Assembly: GCA_023511725.1 (NCBI GenBank)
Contig: JAIMAY010000012.1
Span: 1 to 63,626 of the forward strand
Source: Alicyclobacillus sp.
Lineage (GTDB): Bacteria > Bacillota > Bacilli > Alicyclobacillales > Alicyclobacillaceae
Length of the DNA stretch: 63,626 nt
Direction: 5' to 3'
This document shows, piece after piece, positions 51,030 through 58,649 of this stretch. Made by a program: the position numbers and the translations under genes. The notes below the pieces were generated by a model. That model was not told the origin of the DNA and did not search any database. It was given only the letters and a program-made list of their open reading frames with translations. Position 1 is the stretch's first letter. Each line of letters starts with the position of its first letter.

Positions 51030-52142
51030 TCAGCTGATGAGGCTCGACAGATGGAGTTCGGCGTCTTCTGCTATGGGTTCTACGATTGACTTACCAGTCC
51101 TGCGTCCCGGTTTTTTGAACAATTCGTGAGCCGGGCTATACAATTCGTTGATTTTCCGCATGTCGTGCTCGAAGCGCCGTAAATACCGCATCGTGGTCGT
51201 GATGTCCGTGTGGTCCAGTAACGCTTGCACTTCATCGATGGATGCCCCGTTCTTGCGATGTTGAACGGCAGAGAAGGTTCTAAGCGCATGAGGGTGTACT
51301 TTCTCGGGTTTGATGCCGGCCATTGCGCCGTATTTTTTCAATTGTTTGGCAAAGGTGCTTGCTGAGAGACGAGTCCCTTGGGCTGTCACCCATAGCCAAG
51401 GTACGCCTGCTTCTGTCACAGGTCGGATGAGGCGAATCATGGTTTTGAGCATATGGGCGGTACCATCTGTGATAACGACATACCGCCCCTTGCCTGTTTT
51501 TGTGATCTCCGGTCGAACCCGCACAAGCCTTTGTTCCACGATGATGTCGGACACTTGTAGCTCAAGACATTGTCCAAGTCGCATCGCCGTATCAATCAAA
51601 AACTGGATGAGGGTCACGTCTCGGAATCCGTGGAACTGGCGGCGGTCGGGTTGTTGCATGAGCCGCAGAATCTCCCGCTTGGTCAGCAATTCGGTGTCAC
51701 CGTCATCGTGTTCAGCAAGCTTCTTTATACGACGCATCGGGTTTTCCTCGATGATTTCCTCGGCAACGAGGTAGTTAAAGAAGGCATTCAGGTACCGGCG
51801 CATGTTGTTGACGGTTGTCGGCGACAACCCGGTCTTCTGGGCACATGCTGCATTGAACGGATGGTCCTCCCACTTGCGCTTGTGGTGATTCACGAACGTG
51901 AAATACTGCTTCATGGTGGTTTCGGTGATATCGGTTATGGGGGTATCCGCTTTCTTGGGAAGGAACCGAATGAACTTGTTTATCTCCTGTTCGTACGCTT
52001 TAGCTGTCCTCTCAGACCGCCTACCGACGTCGATCAAGTCGTCCAGATACCGAGACCGACATTCCGCTATTGTTGGCGTATGCCGGCCCTGGCTTGCTGT
52101 AGCTGTGGGCATGGGAAGAATGACTCCTCGTTGACGTGCCAT
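51030..52142 (-). CDS. tyrosine recombinase/integrase
   Basis: 370 residues. N-terminal SAM-like core-binding domain (about 25-130) and catalytic domain with R188 (DTAMRLGQ), K215/K218 (TKTGKGR), H285-x-x-R288 (HPHALRTF), H311 and nucleophile Y320 (TTTMRYL): all conserved positions present, so likely active. AAAGGAGG 8 nt before the ATG. It stands at the border between conserved chromosome and accessory DNA, pointing away from the region it may have mobilised. Confidence 0.9.
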   Translation of the reverse strand: MARQRGVILPMPTATASQGRHTPTIAECRSRYLDDLIDVGRRSERTAKAYEQEINKFIRFLPKKADTPITDITETTMKQYFTFVNHHKRKWEDHPFNAACAQKTGLSPTTVNNMRRYLNAFFNYLVAEEIIEENPMRRIKKLAEHDDGDTELLTKREILRLMQQPDRRQFHGFRDVTLIQFLIDTAMRLGQCLELQVSDIIVEQRLVRVRPEITKTGKGRYVVITDGTAHMLKTMIRLIRPVTEAGVPWLWVTAQGTRLSASTFAKQLKKYGAMAGIKPEKVHPHALRTFSAVQHRKNGASIDEVQALLDHTDITTTMRYLRRFEHDMRKINELYSPAHELFKKPGRRTGKSIVEPIAEDAELHLSSLIS

Positions 52143-52404
52143 ACATGATACCTCCTTTGATAGTGAAAATCATTCTTTCGAGGTCGAGCGTACGAGTCCA
52201 GAACCATGAAGGTCAAAAATTACAACGCTCAATCGCTGCCATTTGCTATGGCGGCCCATGATCACTTGGGTGGTTGTGCTCTAAGTGTACGGGGCGGTCT
52301 GTAGCATTGTCCAAAATTACAGAGTTCCCAGTAGGATTGTGGATTCATCTTGCGGGATATATGCGTCCAGTGTGACTCCACGACGATCCCAGCGGTATGT
52401 AACA
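52143..52404. other. intergenic, no gene seen
   Basis: Region upstream of the integrase with no supported frame on either strand. It would hold the integrase promoter and perhaps an attachment site, but I see no matching core repeat in the window. Confidence 0.4.
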
Positions 52405-52425
52405 ACGGCCCCCACCGGGGCCTCT
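52405..52425 (-). terminator. hairpin terminator after micro-protein gene
   Basis: On the minus strand GGCCCC-GGTG-GGGGCC followed by GTTGTT, just downstream of the 70-residue helical protein gene. Confidence 0.5.
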
Positions 52426-52430
52426 CTCCG

Positions 52431-52643
52431 TCAATCGCCTTCGTGACGCTGAGCATCCAACAAGGCTGCCACCAGCTCCGTCATATCTACGAGCTTCTCC
52501 CGTACGTCCAGCGCTGGCCCGGCCAGCAGCGAGAGCGGCCCGCACTGTGCGAGCCGTGGCAGTGCCTGATCCACTGCATCGTACGCCGCAGAAGGACTCT
52601 CCAGCACATCGCTGAGTACTTCCGCAGTGACTCGTCTTGCCAT
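52431..52643 (-). CDS. small helical protein (paralogue A)
   Basis: 70 residues, predicted all-helical. It ends LTELVAALLDAQRHEGD-like; the same pattern (x-E-x-x-ALLDA-x) plus VLxxVLE, AY and LL(A/T) positions occur in the gene at 56416-56619, so the two are paralogues. AGGAGGG 7 nt before ATG 52643. Unknown function; small dimeric helical proteins of mobile elements are one possibility. Confidence 0.65.
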   Translation of the reverse strand: MARRVTAEVLSDVLESPSAAYDAVDQALPRLAQCGPLSLLAGPALDVREKLVDMTELVAALLDAQRHEGD

Positions 52644-52807
52644 CCTCAATCCCTCCTACAGTCATGGCCCCTTCGTGCATGTTGGATTGAGCCTAGTATG
52701 CCTTGCACGGGTCGTGCAAGCCTCCAGTTGGGAAGACCGTGGAATTGGCGTGATATACGTGGAATGGGCTCCTTGCACCGGAACATCGACAAGGGGTGGG
52801 TAAGAGC

Positions 52808-53069
52808 ATGGCATGGCTGTATGTCACGCTGGGCAAGATGACGATGTTAACGCTGCTGGTGCTGCAACAGCAAGTTTCAAGGCTGGAACGGCCACCGATG
52901 CTGTACAGCGGATGGTAAAGGGCTTCGGAATCCTGATTCGTCTGACCCGTTTGAGGAAGAACTACGTGAGATGCTGGCGTTGGGCCAGCAAAACCTGGCG
53001 ATACAGCGGGCGAGGGAGAGATTGGGGCCCTCGTTGCGAGAAACCAAGGACTATGTGGACTCGTTGTGA
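52808..53069 (+). pseudogene. frameshifted small membrane protein with L7/L12-tail-like motif
   Basis: The first frame (ATG 52808, AAGGGG upstream) gives MAWLYVTLGKMTMLTLLVLQ and stops at 52916. The next frame (+1) then continues to TGA 53067-53069 and reads DPFEEELREMLALGQQNLAIQ followed by RARERLGPSLRETKDYVDSL. The latter strongly resembles the C-terminal helix-turn of ribosomal L7/L12 (x-AIKxyRExTGxxLkEAkdxV), a motif also used in small membrane proteins of Bacillota. A single-base indel near 52900-52918 would restore one protein; either a decayed gene or a sequencing/frameshift event. Confidence 0.55.
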
Positions 53070-53337
53070 TGACGAAGGTTCGCCTTGTTCCCAGTCCCCT
53101 GTGCATAGAGAGAAACCAAGCCCTGCAGCGCAGGGGTACACTATTCGAAGCTTCCTCGTAAGGGTGATTAGCCTCGCCCCCGGAATTGGTATATCCTTGT
53201 ATTAATGTAATCTCCGATCGTAGATCTCGGTTCCATCGCCACACCTCATATGAGCTTTCCTGACGTGCGCATCGTGCTACTGTCGGTTGTGTGTCGAGTC
53301 CGTGGCGACACATCACGGTTACAGGAGGTTGCGTTGC
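53070..53337. other. intergenic, no gene seen
   Basis: About 270 nt between the broken gene and the next membrane-protein gene. An AT-rich stretch (TTGGTATATCCTTGTATTAA near 53185-53205) could hold a promoter, but spacing is not convincing. Confidence 0.3.
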
Positions 53338-53880
53338 GTGACCATACGTGTGAGCGACTACGGTCACGAAGTATTGCTTCGAAATCGAATAGAAAGTGTG
53401 GCGGTTCCGATTGTGGGCGTTGCAGGCGGCTTTTGTGCGCATCGCTTGCCAGTAGCGCCGACCACAGGTGTCTGTTTGACGCTGATCTGGTTCTTGCTGC
53501 GGGGCTTGCTGGAGCGGGGAGCAACGGTGATTGAAGTCGTGTGGTCGTCGGTATTGGCAAGCAATGCCTTTGTCTGGGCTTGGCTGGGCAGGGCCGTGAC
53601 ACCCCTGCAAGCCGTGTGCGTAACGGCTGCAGCCAGTCTGGCGGGCGTCGTGCTGGGGTGCCTTACTGTGGCATTTCCGGTTCGACAGACTGCGGGAACG
53701 CATGGTGATGTCACAAATACTGACGCCTTGCCGGCTTCGAGGCACGGCGTTCCCGCTGGCCCAGATGGGAATCCGGAGGGATCATCGATACACGTTTCGG
53801 AGGATCAGCCAAGTACCAATGAGCATAAGCAGCACCGAGACAGCCCACAGGACGCCAGCGTACTTGGCCACGAGGTGTGA
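53338..53880 (+). CDS. hypothetical polytopic membrane protein
   Basis: 180 residues: short N-terminus, three to four hydrophobic segments (about 20-40, 43-60, 65-85, 90-115) and a hydrophilic C-terminal tail. AGGAGG 10 nt before GTG 53338. Its last 99 nt overlap the 3' end of the convergent membrane-protein gene. No family recognised. Confidence 0.6.
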   Translation: MTIRVSDYGHEVLLRNRIESVAVPIVGVAGGFCAHRLPVAPTTGVCLTLIWFLLRGLLERGATVIEVVWSSVLASNAFVWAWLGRAVTPLQAVCVTAAASLAGVVLGCLTVAFPVRQTAGTHGDVTNTDALPASRHGVPAGPDGNPEGSSIHVSEDQPSTNEHKQHRDSPQDASVLGHEV

Positions 53881-54045
53881 TGCGTTGACGGCCTGACTCA
53901 AGGCGGACATGAACAAAAGAACCGTCCCTATTTTTCCGAGCAGCGATACATTACGCCATCTGTCCTGCGGAATGAGCCGGATACCAATCACATAGGCGAG
54001 GCTCGTAATGACCGTGTATACCAAAAATTGTGCAAGCGCACTCAC
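53782..54045 (-). CDS. small three-helix membrane protein
   Basis: 87 residues from GTG 54045, with three hydrophobic helices (about 6-24, 35-52, 62-82), holin-like in size and topology but without a lysis gene beside it. Longer in-frame starts exist at 54105 (ATG) and 54144. Its 3' part overlaps the opposite gene. Confidence 0.5.
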   Translation of the reverse strand: MSALAQFLVYTVITSLAYVIGIRLIPQDRWRNVSLLGKIGTVLLFMSALSQAVNASHLVAKYAGVLWAVSVLLMLIGTWLILRNVYR

Positions 54046-54105
54046 GCTCTTACCTGGGTTGCCTTTGCAAGCCCAGTATGCCAGATCTCTACGATTTCGT
54101 GACAT

Positions 54106-54458
54106 CCCATGGTATGGGGGCTGAAAAATGATCCCATCAGGCATAGTAGACGGTGTTGTGGGTGTAAGGGGAATTCAAGTGATGTTGGCGCTTCGATACT
54201 TCTGCAAGCACTAAGGGGAAACCGCATGGACGCCAAGCGCCATAGCACCTTAAGGCTGCGGCGAAAGAGATTCAACCCAATCCATCCTGTGGTCCTGCAG
54301 GGCGTAATCGGCCAATACAGCTCGATTGGTTTCAGAAACCCCGAGATGTAACTTTTTGCGGCGTCGGTTCGTCTATAAATATAAAGCAGAATTCAATCAA
54401 CAGTTGATATCTTCAGTGTTAACGTTAGACGTTGGTCATAGAGAGGACTTGGTAGTAA
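54106..54458. other. intergenic, no gene seen
   Basis: About 350 nt. Short frames here have antisense-like composition and no ribosome site. AT-rich segment near 54360-54440 (TATAAATATAAAGC) may contain the promoter of the next gene. Confidence 0.35.
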
Positions 54459-54932
54459 ATGACCACAGACAAGCCGGAGAAGTTCGGGTGGTATTGCCTC
54501 ACGGCCAGGTTACCATCAGAAGATGGTGAGCCAGACTTCCAGTTTGTCCACTTTGTCCAGGCGACTTCCAGGCGCAGTGCGGCGAGACATTTCGGTGGGC
54601 TGTACACAGTGGTTGACGGAAGTGGCGGACTTCGGACGATTCAGTTCCCCAAGCGCCCCCATGAGGTCCTATGTATGCCTCGCAACTGGGCACCAGAGTC
54701 CATCGTTGTAGGCGCAATCCCAGGTCTGCGTGTCGTGGTGTATGTGACGCCGGCGCACCGATATGAGTGTCCCCGGTGCGGCGAGGTCCGTTTGTCCGAA
54801 CATCCTTATCCCTTTGTATGGTGTCGGTGCGGTCATCGGATACATCTGGTTGCGGATACAGAAGGGGTTACGACCGATGCACTGGATGAGCGGAAGATTG
54901 ACGATAGTCTTCAGAGTCAACCGAAATCATAG
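54459..54932 (+). CDS. hypothetical zinc-ribbon protein
   Basis: 157 residues. The C-terminal third has C-P-R-C-G...W-C-R-C-G-H (about residues 105-128), a zinc ribbon; the N-terminal part is a compact alpha/beta region (WYCLTARLPSEDGEPDFQFV). AGAGGACTTGG is a weak ribosome site. No family recognised. Confidence 0.6.
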   Translation: MTTDKPEKFGWYCLTARLPSEDGEPDFQFVHFVQATSRRSAARHFGGLYTVVDGSGGLRTIQFPKRPHEVLCMPRNWAPESIVVGAIPGLRVVVYVTPAHRYECPRCGEVRLSEHPYPFVWCRCGHRIHLVADTEGVTTDALDERKIDDSLQSQPKS

Positions 54933-54962
54933 AGCTTTCATGTATGGAAATGGAGTGTATGC

Positions 54963-55076
54963 ATGATGGGGGTCGGAGGGATTGTCGTACTGGTCGTCGT
55001 GGCGGTTTCTGTCTTTGCGTTGACGGTGTTGGTGGTACGGGGTGATGACTCGAATCATCGTGACACCGGTGGCTGA
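54963..55076 (+). CDS. 37-residue single-pass membrane micro-protein
   Basis: Reads MMGVGGIVVLVVVAVSVFAL then TVLVVRGDDSNHRDTGG. One long valine-rich helix and a polar tail; GGAG about 8 nt before the ATG. Looks like the signal-anchor micro-proteins of mobile elements; function unknown. Confidence 0.45.
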   Translation: MMGVGGIVVLVVVAVSVFALTVLVVRGDDSNHRDTGG

Positions 55077-55185
55077 GGCTATCGACAGTTTGGTCAGAGG
55101 GGAGGGACTTGATTATCCGACAAGCGTCCGGCACCTGTTCAGGCGTGATTTGAGTCGGATCGGACGTCCCGACGAGGCAAACTGA
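55045..55185 (+). CDS. possible 46-residue overlapping micro-protein
   Basis: Reads MTRIIVTPVAEAIDSLVRGE then GLDYPTSVRHLFRRDLSRIG and RPDEAN. It overlaps the previous micro-ORF by 32 nt in another frame; the ribosome site (GGGG) is weak. Composition is protein-like but evidence is thin. Confidence 0.28.
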   Translation: MTRIIVTPVAEAIDSLVRGEGLDYPTSVRHLFRRDLSRIGRPDEAN

Positions 55186-55535
55186 TATGCGGAGGTCGGA
55201 CCCTATCCGTTGTCAATGTTAGAGACTCGGGCGGATATCGAGCTCATACATGCTAGAGGGGGTTGGGTCTGATCCAGATCCTGCAACGGAAGAAATTCAA
55301 AGAGGTTGCCCGACGGATGAAGGAGACACGATAACCCAGATGGAGGGGACTGCGGTGGCGGTTCCCCGTACAACATGGCTGTTGTCTCTTCATAAACGAA
55401 CGAATAGGGCACGGGCCGGATGACTGGGCCACGAGCGGGAAGACATGACATGAATTGATTTGGCCCATGAGCAAACGGCGAAACGGTCCGTTGGACACAT
55501 GGACCGATGACGCTCAAGCAATGTGACGCCTCGCT
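55186..55535. other. intergenic, no gene seen
   Basis: About 350 nt without a supported gene. A 104-codon minus frame is Pro/Ser-rich with no ribosome site and is not accepted. Confidence 0.35.
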
Positions 55536-55730
55536 TCAGGCGTTCATCGGAACTTTCCAGGAGGCAGTATTTGAGATCAGGGATTGACGATTTTCTTTCG
55601 AAGTGAAAACTTCCATCTCAATGTATTCCAAACGATATCCATCCTCATCTTCTCGCACTAACCTTGTTTTCACCATGGGTTTACGGTTGTTGTATGATGG
55701 GTTGCATGATGGTTTCTTGAACCACCACAT
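55536..55730 (-). CDS. hypothetical 64-residue charged protein
   Basis: Starts MWWFKKPSCNP; the middle is rich in charged residues (KTRLVREDEDGYRLEYIEMEV). GGAGGG 8 nt before the ATG is a strong ribosome site and decides the start over longer frames. Direct repeats lie 80-140 bp upstream. Unknown function. Confidence 0.5.
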   Translation of the reverse strand: MWWFKKPSCNPSYNNRKPMVKTRLVREDEDGYRLEYIEMEVFTSKENRQSLISNTASWKVPMNA

Positions 55731-55810
55731 ATGTTCCACCCTCCGGTTTCTGTGGCCCAACATCGCATATTGGCGCCTAAAATTGAGGCCCGTCAATTCA
55801 ATCGGAAAAC

Positions 55811-55871
55811 CTCGTGGTTGAACTGACGATACCACGTGGTTATACTGACGGACCTCGTGGTCGCTTGTCTG
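55811..55871. repeat. three tandem ~18-bp direct repeats, 21-22 bp period
   Basis: Copies CTCGTGGTTGAACTGACG (55811-55828), CACGTGGTTATACTGACG (55833-55850) and a weaker CTCGTGGTCGCTTGTCTG (55854-55871). Two-turn spacing is what an operator array or iteron set would show. Located upstream of the minus-strand 64-residue gene. Confidence 0.65.
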
Positions 55872-55989
55872 AGTCTGGCCAACCAACGAATTTGACCCTT
55901 ACAATATAAAATTTTACACTACCACCTGAGATTTTAGCCAGGTGTGCAACTGTGTATGATGCTTGCGCATGGCATATGAGCAGCACATT

Positions 55990-56250
55990 TTAGCTCTCAT
56001 CACTGTCGCACCGAGAGCACATGGGCAGCGGCGTCTCGGGTCGGTGAGCGCAATACTGACACGCTGGATCGGTGCACCGCTGTTCAAGCCACCGGTTACA
56101 CGGAATACAACAAAGTGCATCGTAGGTCTCGTGGTAGACGACACACGAGCCGCAAGTAGGGCATTGCTTATCGGAAAACACTTGGCCGGCAAATCGATAG
56201 TCGCCAACCACGATCATGCCATCTTCTTCTCGCAATATACGGTCCACCAC
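55990..56250 (-). CDS. cysteine-rich zinc-ribbon protein
   Basis: 86 residues. Five CxxC-like pairs in the C-terminal two thirds (CPTCGSC, CCIPC, CQYC, CSRC), suggesting two zinc ribbons. GTG 56250 start next to AAAGGTG; ATG 56217 is an alternative. Codes between the repeats and the paralogue B gene; function unknown. Confidence 0.55.
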   Translation of the reverse strand: MVDRILREEDGMIVVGDYRFAGQVFSDKQCPTCGSCVVYHETYDALCCIPCNRWLEQRCTDPACQYCAHRPETPLPMCSRCDSDES

Positions 56251-56357
56251 CTTTCATCGCAGCACCGACACTATATGGCAAGAGGCGCCTTTTCGTCAAC
56301 GGGTCAATGCGTCCGTTCCCGGCTGAGAGCGGTCGGTACCCTCTGTTTTCCGATGTA

Positions 56358-56377
56358 CCCCCGTCCATGGGCGGGGG
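56358..56377 (-). other. perfect G+C hairpin between minus-strand genes
   Basis: CCCCCGTCC-AT-GGGCGGGGG, a near-perfect 9-bp stem downstream of paralogue B. No T-run, so it may be an mRNA-end or processing hairpin rather than a terminator. Confidence 0.35.
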
Positions 56378-56415
56378 AGTCAGACCACCATGATGGAGGC
56401 TGTGATCGGCAAGTT

Positions 56416-56619
56416 TCACACATCCGGCTGCTGCTTGGCATCAAGGAGAGCGGAGGCGATCTCGGTGAGTGCGTCCAACCTGGCGAAGACCTCCCGTACG
56501 GTGTCTGTCAGGAGGGCAAAGCTCCCAGTGTGCGGAAGCAAGGCCGCTGCCTTCGCTACCTCTTGATAGGCTTGGTGGAGGTTCTCTAGGACATTGGTCA
56601 GCGCTTCCTGATCACTCAT
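56416..56619 (-). CDS. small helical protein (paralogue B)
   Basis: 67 residues, all-helical, starting MSDQEALTNVLENLHQAY. Shares the ALLDA C-terminal block and spacing with the protein at 52431-52643. AAAGGGGGAC upstream of ATG 56619. Two divergent copies within 4 kb suggest selected function in the element. Confidence 0.65.
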   Translation of the reverse strand: MSDQEALTNVLENLHQAYQEVAKAAALLPHTGSFALLTDTVREVFARLDALTEIASALLDAKQQPDV

Positions 56620-56945
56620 AGTAGTCAAGTCCCCCTTTCTTTTCTGCAAAGCATGGGGAAGGTTGCTCGAACTTTGCAAGGTCACAAGGGAACTTCAAGC
56701 TGGATTTTCAGCGGCAACTGCCAATGACTGCATGTCGCACGGTTCCAAGGAGGTAGGAGAAAAGCCTCCAGCCATCATGTTCGAAGCCTCCTGCCGGTGC
56801 TGGAGACGCCAACACTTATCCCCTTCATATATGGTCTTCACGCTTACCTGTCTTCCGCAATTGGAGATTTCACATTTTTTCAGGCAGGACGCTATCACTC
56901 TATGCCGAATGCCTAGAACATTCCAGCGAAACGGAGGTCAACGGA
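56620..56945. other. intergenic, no gene seen
   Basis: About 325 nt between divergent genes; it must contain both promoters. No clear -35/-10 pair stood out. Confidence 0.35.
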
Positions 56946-57548
56946 GTGTCAGGAGAAGGCGATTTGTATCTGTACGAGATGCATGTGGAACTCATAGAGG
57001 CGCCTCGTCCGATCTGGCGGCGCCTGCGAGTGCCCAGCGACCTTACATTTGCCGACTTGCACGAAGTCCTTCAGGTGGCGATGGGATGGGAGGATTCGCA
57101 CGTCTACGAGTTTCGCTTTGGCGCTGTGCGGATCGGCATACCAGATGACGAATATCCACAGCGGGAACGCTTGCACCTGGACGCTCGGTATACATCCTTG
57201 GCGTCTTGCCAATTTGAACGAGGGGATGTACTGACGTATCTATACGATTTTGGAGACGAATGGTTGCACCTGATACGGGTGGACGTCGTGTTTCCAGATC
57301 ACCCGCAGGTGAAGAGGTTAGAATGTTTGGATGGAGCCGGTGCGTGTCCACCTGAGGACGTTGGCGGTGTCAGCGGCTACGCAGCTTTCCTTGAGGCGAT
57401 TACAGACCCGACGCATGAAGAGCACTTCGAGTACCTACAGTGGGTCGGCGGGCCATTCGATCCGGCCGATTTCAACGTCCATGAGGTGAATCGTCGGTTA
57501 GCCAGACTGAAGGTCGGGGCCAGCAGCCGATATTCCTCACGGCGATGA
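56946..57548 (+). CDS. plasmid pRiA4b ORF-3-like family protein
   Basis: 200 residues. LYEMHVELIEAPRPIWRRLR at the start, FADLHEVLQVAMGWEDSHVYEF, and YDFGDEWLHLIRV are signatures of the pRiA4b ORF-3 family, common on plasmids, transposons and islands; biochemical role unknown. GTG start with GGAGG 8 nt upstream. Confidence 0.88.
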   Translation: MSGEGDLYLYEMHVELIEAPRPIWRRLRVPSDLTFADLHEVLQVAMGWEDSHVYEFRFGAVRIGIPDDEYPQRERLHLDARYTSLASCQFERGDVLTYLYDFGDEWLHLIRVDVVFPDHPQVKRLECLDGAGACPPEDVGGVSGYAAFLEAITDPTHEEHFEYLQWVGGPFDPADFNVHEVNRRLARLKVGASSRYSSRR

Positions 57549-57552
57549 TGTA

Positions 57553-57576
57553 CCCCGTGGCGACTACGTCACGGGG
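57553..57576. terminator. bidirectional hairpin between convergent genes
   Basis: 7-bp stem CCCCGTG/CACGGGG with a 10-nt loop between the pRiA4b-like gene and the convergent zinc/RHH gene; no T-run. Confidence 0.35.
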
Positions 57577-57582
57577 CGGGAC

Positions 57583-58074
57583 TTACTTGCGCAGCCGGTG
57601 ATCATGCGCATACCGCACGTACTGGATGACTTCCTGGCTTTGGTCGGCGAGGTAGCGCATGATGGCTTCTTCGACCACTGCAGAAGGTGTTGAACCCACG
57701 GACAGCACCGACAGGGCCACTACGCAGTAATCGCTGAGTGACACTGTGATGCGCTTGTTTCGTGCCTTGGTTCGGTGCCCTTGCGTCGTGGCGCCCCTGC
57801 CTGCAGGTGGCGATCCCGTCGCCCTTGCACGTCTTGCAAGGCGCCTCTCACGTGCACAGGTCTTGCACATGGCGGGTTGGCGGGCGTGTGGGTACTGCGC
57901 ATCCGATACGGGGTACTGTCTGCCGCAATGGCGACAGGTGAAGGTTGCCACGGCGTGCGCAACCGTGCCACTGTCCTGTGGGTGCGCCGGCGAAGCGGTT
58001 GCAACAGACACGTCTGTCGCAGTTGCCGAAGTGGCGCTTGGTTTTTGCGGTTCATGTGGTGGTAGAAGATACAT
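57583..58074 (-). CDS. zinc-finger plus ribbon-helix-helix putative regulator
   Basis: 163 residues. A zinc finger C-R-H-C...C-K-T-C (about 47-72), a basic linker (ERRLARRARATG) and a C-terminal ribbon-helix-helix (about 108-145: strand KRITVSLSD, then VALSVLSVG-STPSAVVEEAIMRYL). Likely a DNA-binding regulator of the element. ATG 58074 lies 10 nt after AAAGGAG; ATG 58080 is possible. The stem element copy A lies 50-120 bp upstream of its start. Confidence 0.68.
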   Translation of the reverse strand: MYLLPPHEPQKPSATSATATDVSVATASPAHPQDSGTVAHAVATFTCRHCGRQYPVSDAQYPHARQPAMCKTCARERRLARRARATGSPPAGRGATTQGHRTKARNKRITVSLSDYCVVALSVLSVGSTPSAVVEEAIMRYLADQSQEVIQYVRYAHDHRLRK

Positions 58075-58119
58075 CGACATCACGCTCCTTTGCTGTGCAT
58101 CATTGTCAAGGCCACCCTA

Positions 58120-58545
58120 CATACACTTGACACGACTGCGCAAGTCCCGCCTGCTGCGTGTTGTCACTGTTGCGCAGTCGTGCAGGTGTGCACGTATGGA
58201 CGACTCCGACAGGTCGAAGTGTGCGGCACAAAGCCCTCCTGGCGCATCGGGTCGGTGATGAGGCACTTCAAGTAACCGGCGATCGTAGCAGGGGATTGCA
58301 AATTCCCTTTCGCCTTTACAGGGCTATGCATCGCAGACGGTACAGAAACGCAGTTTGAACGAGCAAATCGCAGCCCTTGCGGTGGTATTGGACTGTCGTT
58401 GTCTGGGAAGGGCAATAAATCCCGCTTGTTGTCGGTGATGCGGATCCAGGTATAAAAGCGTATACTTGCACTAAGGGATCTGGGGATATATGGTCACAGT
58501 CATGCACCACCGCATCAACGACGAGGCAACCAATGGGTACGGAGC
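58120..58545. repeat. duplicated ~0.4 kb intergenic unit, copy A
   Basis: Diverged direct duplicate of 59575-59940. Beyond the stem, matching landmarks include CAGACGGTACAGAAACGCAG versus CAGACGTTTCAGAAACGTAG, GCGGATCCAG versus GCGGTTCCAG, and GTATACTTGCACTAAGGG versus GTATACTGGCACCAAGAG. No convincing gene in either copy. Confidence 0.65.
58122..58190. repeat. stem element, copy A
   Basis: Perfect 13-bp inverted repeat CACGACTGCGCAA (58131-58143)/TTGCGCAGTCGTG (58170-58182), 26-nt loop, extended after a bulged A by about 8 more pairs (two G-T). Equivalent to copy B at 59582-59646. Confidence 0.75.
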
Positions 58546-58649
58546 AGAGGGGTAAGTGGTGAATATCACAGAGGACGTGCCAGCGGCGGTCGGGGGTCTA
58601 TGCCCACTATCTTGATGCTCATTAACGCACAATACGGACTCTGCGAAGG
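58546..58649. other. spacer, possible decayed gene start
   Basis: A short frame from GTG 58560 starts MNITED, faintly like MNVEQL of the gene that follows copy B, but stops after 18 codons. May be the remnant of a second copy of that gene. Confidence 0.2.

Noticed and set aside
52693-53745. 350-codon minus-strand frame in the island
   Set aside because: Composition rich in Cys, His, Gln and Ser without hydrophobic pattern, no ribosome site, and it overlaps genes on the plus strand that have better support.
55203-55517. 104-codon minus-strand frame
   Set aside because: Pro/Ser/Cys-rich, no ribosome site, no hydrophobic or motif pattern.
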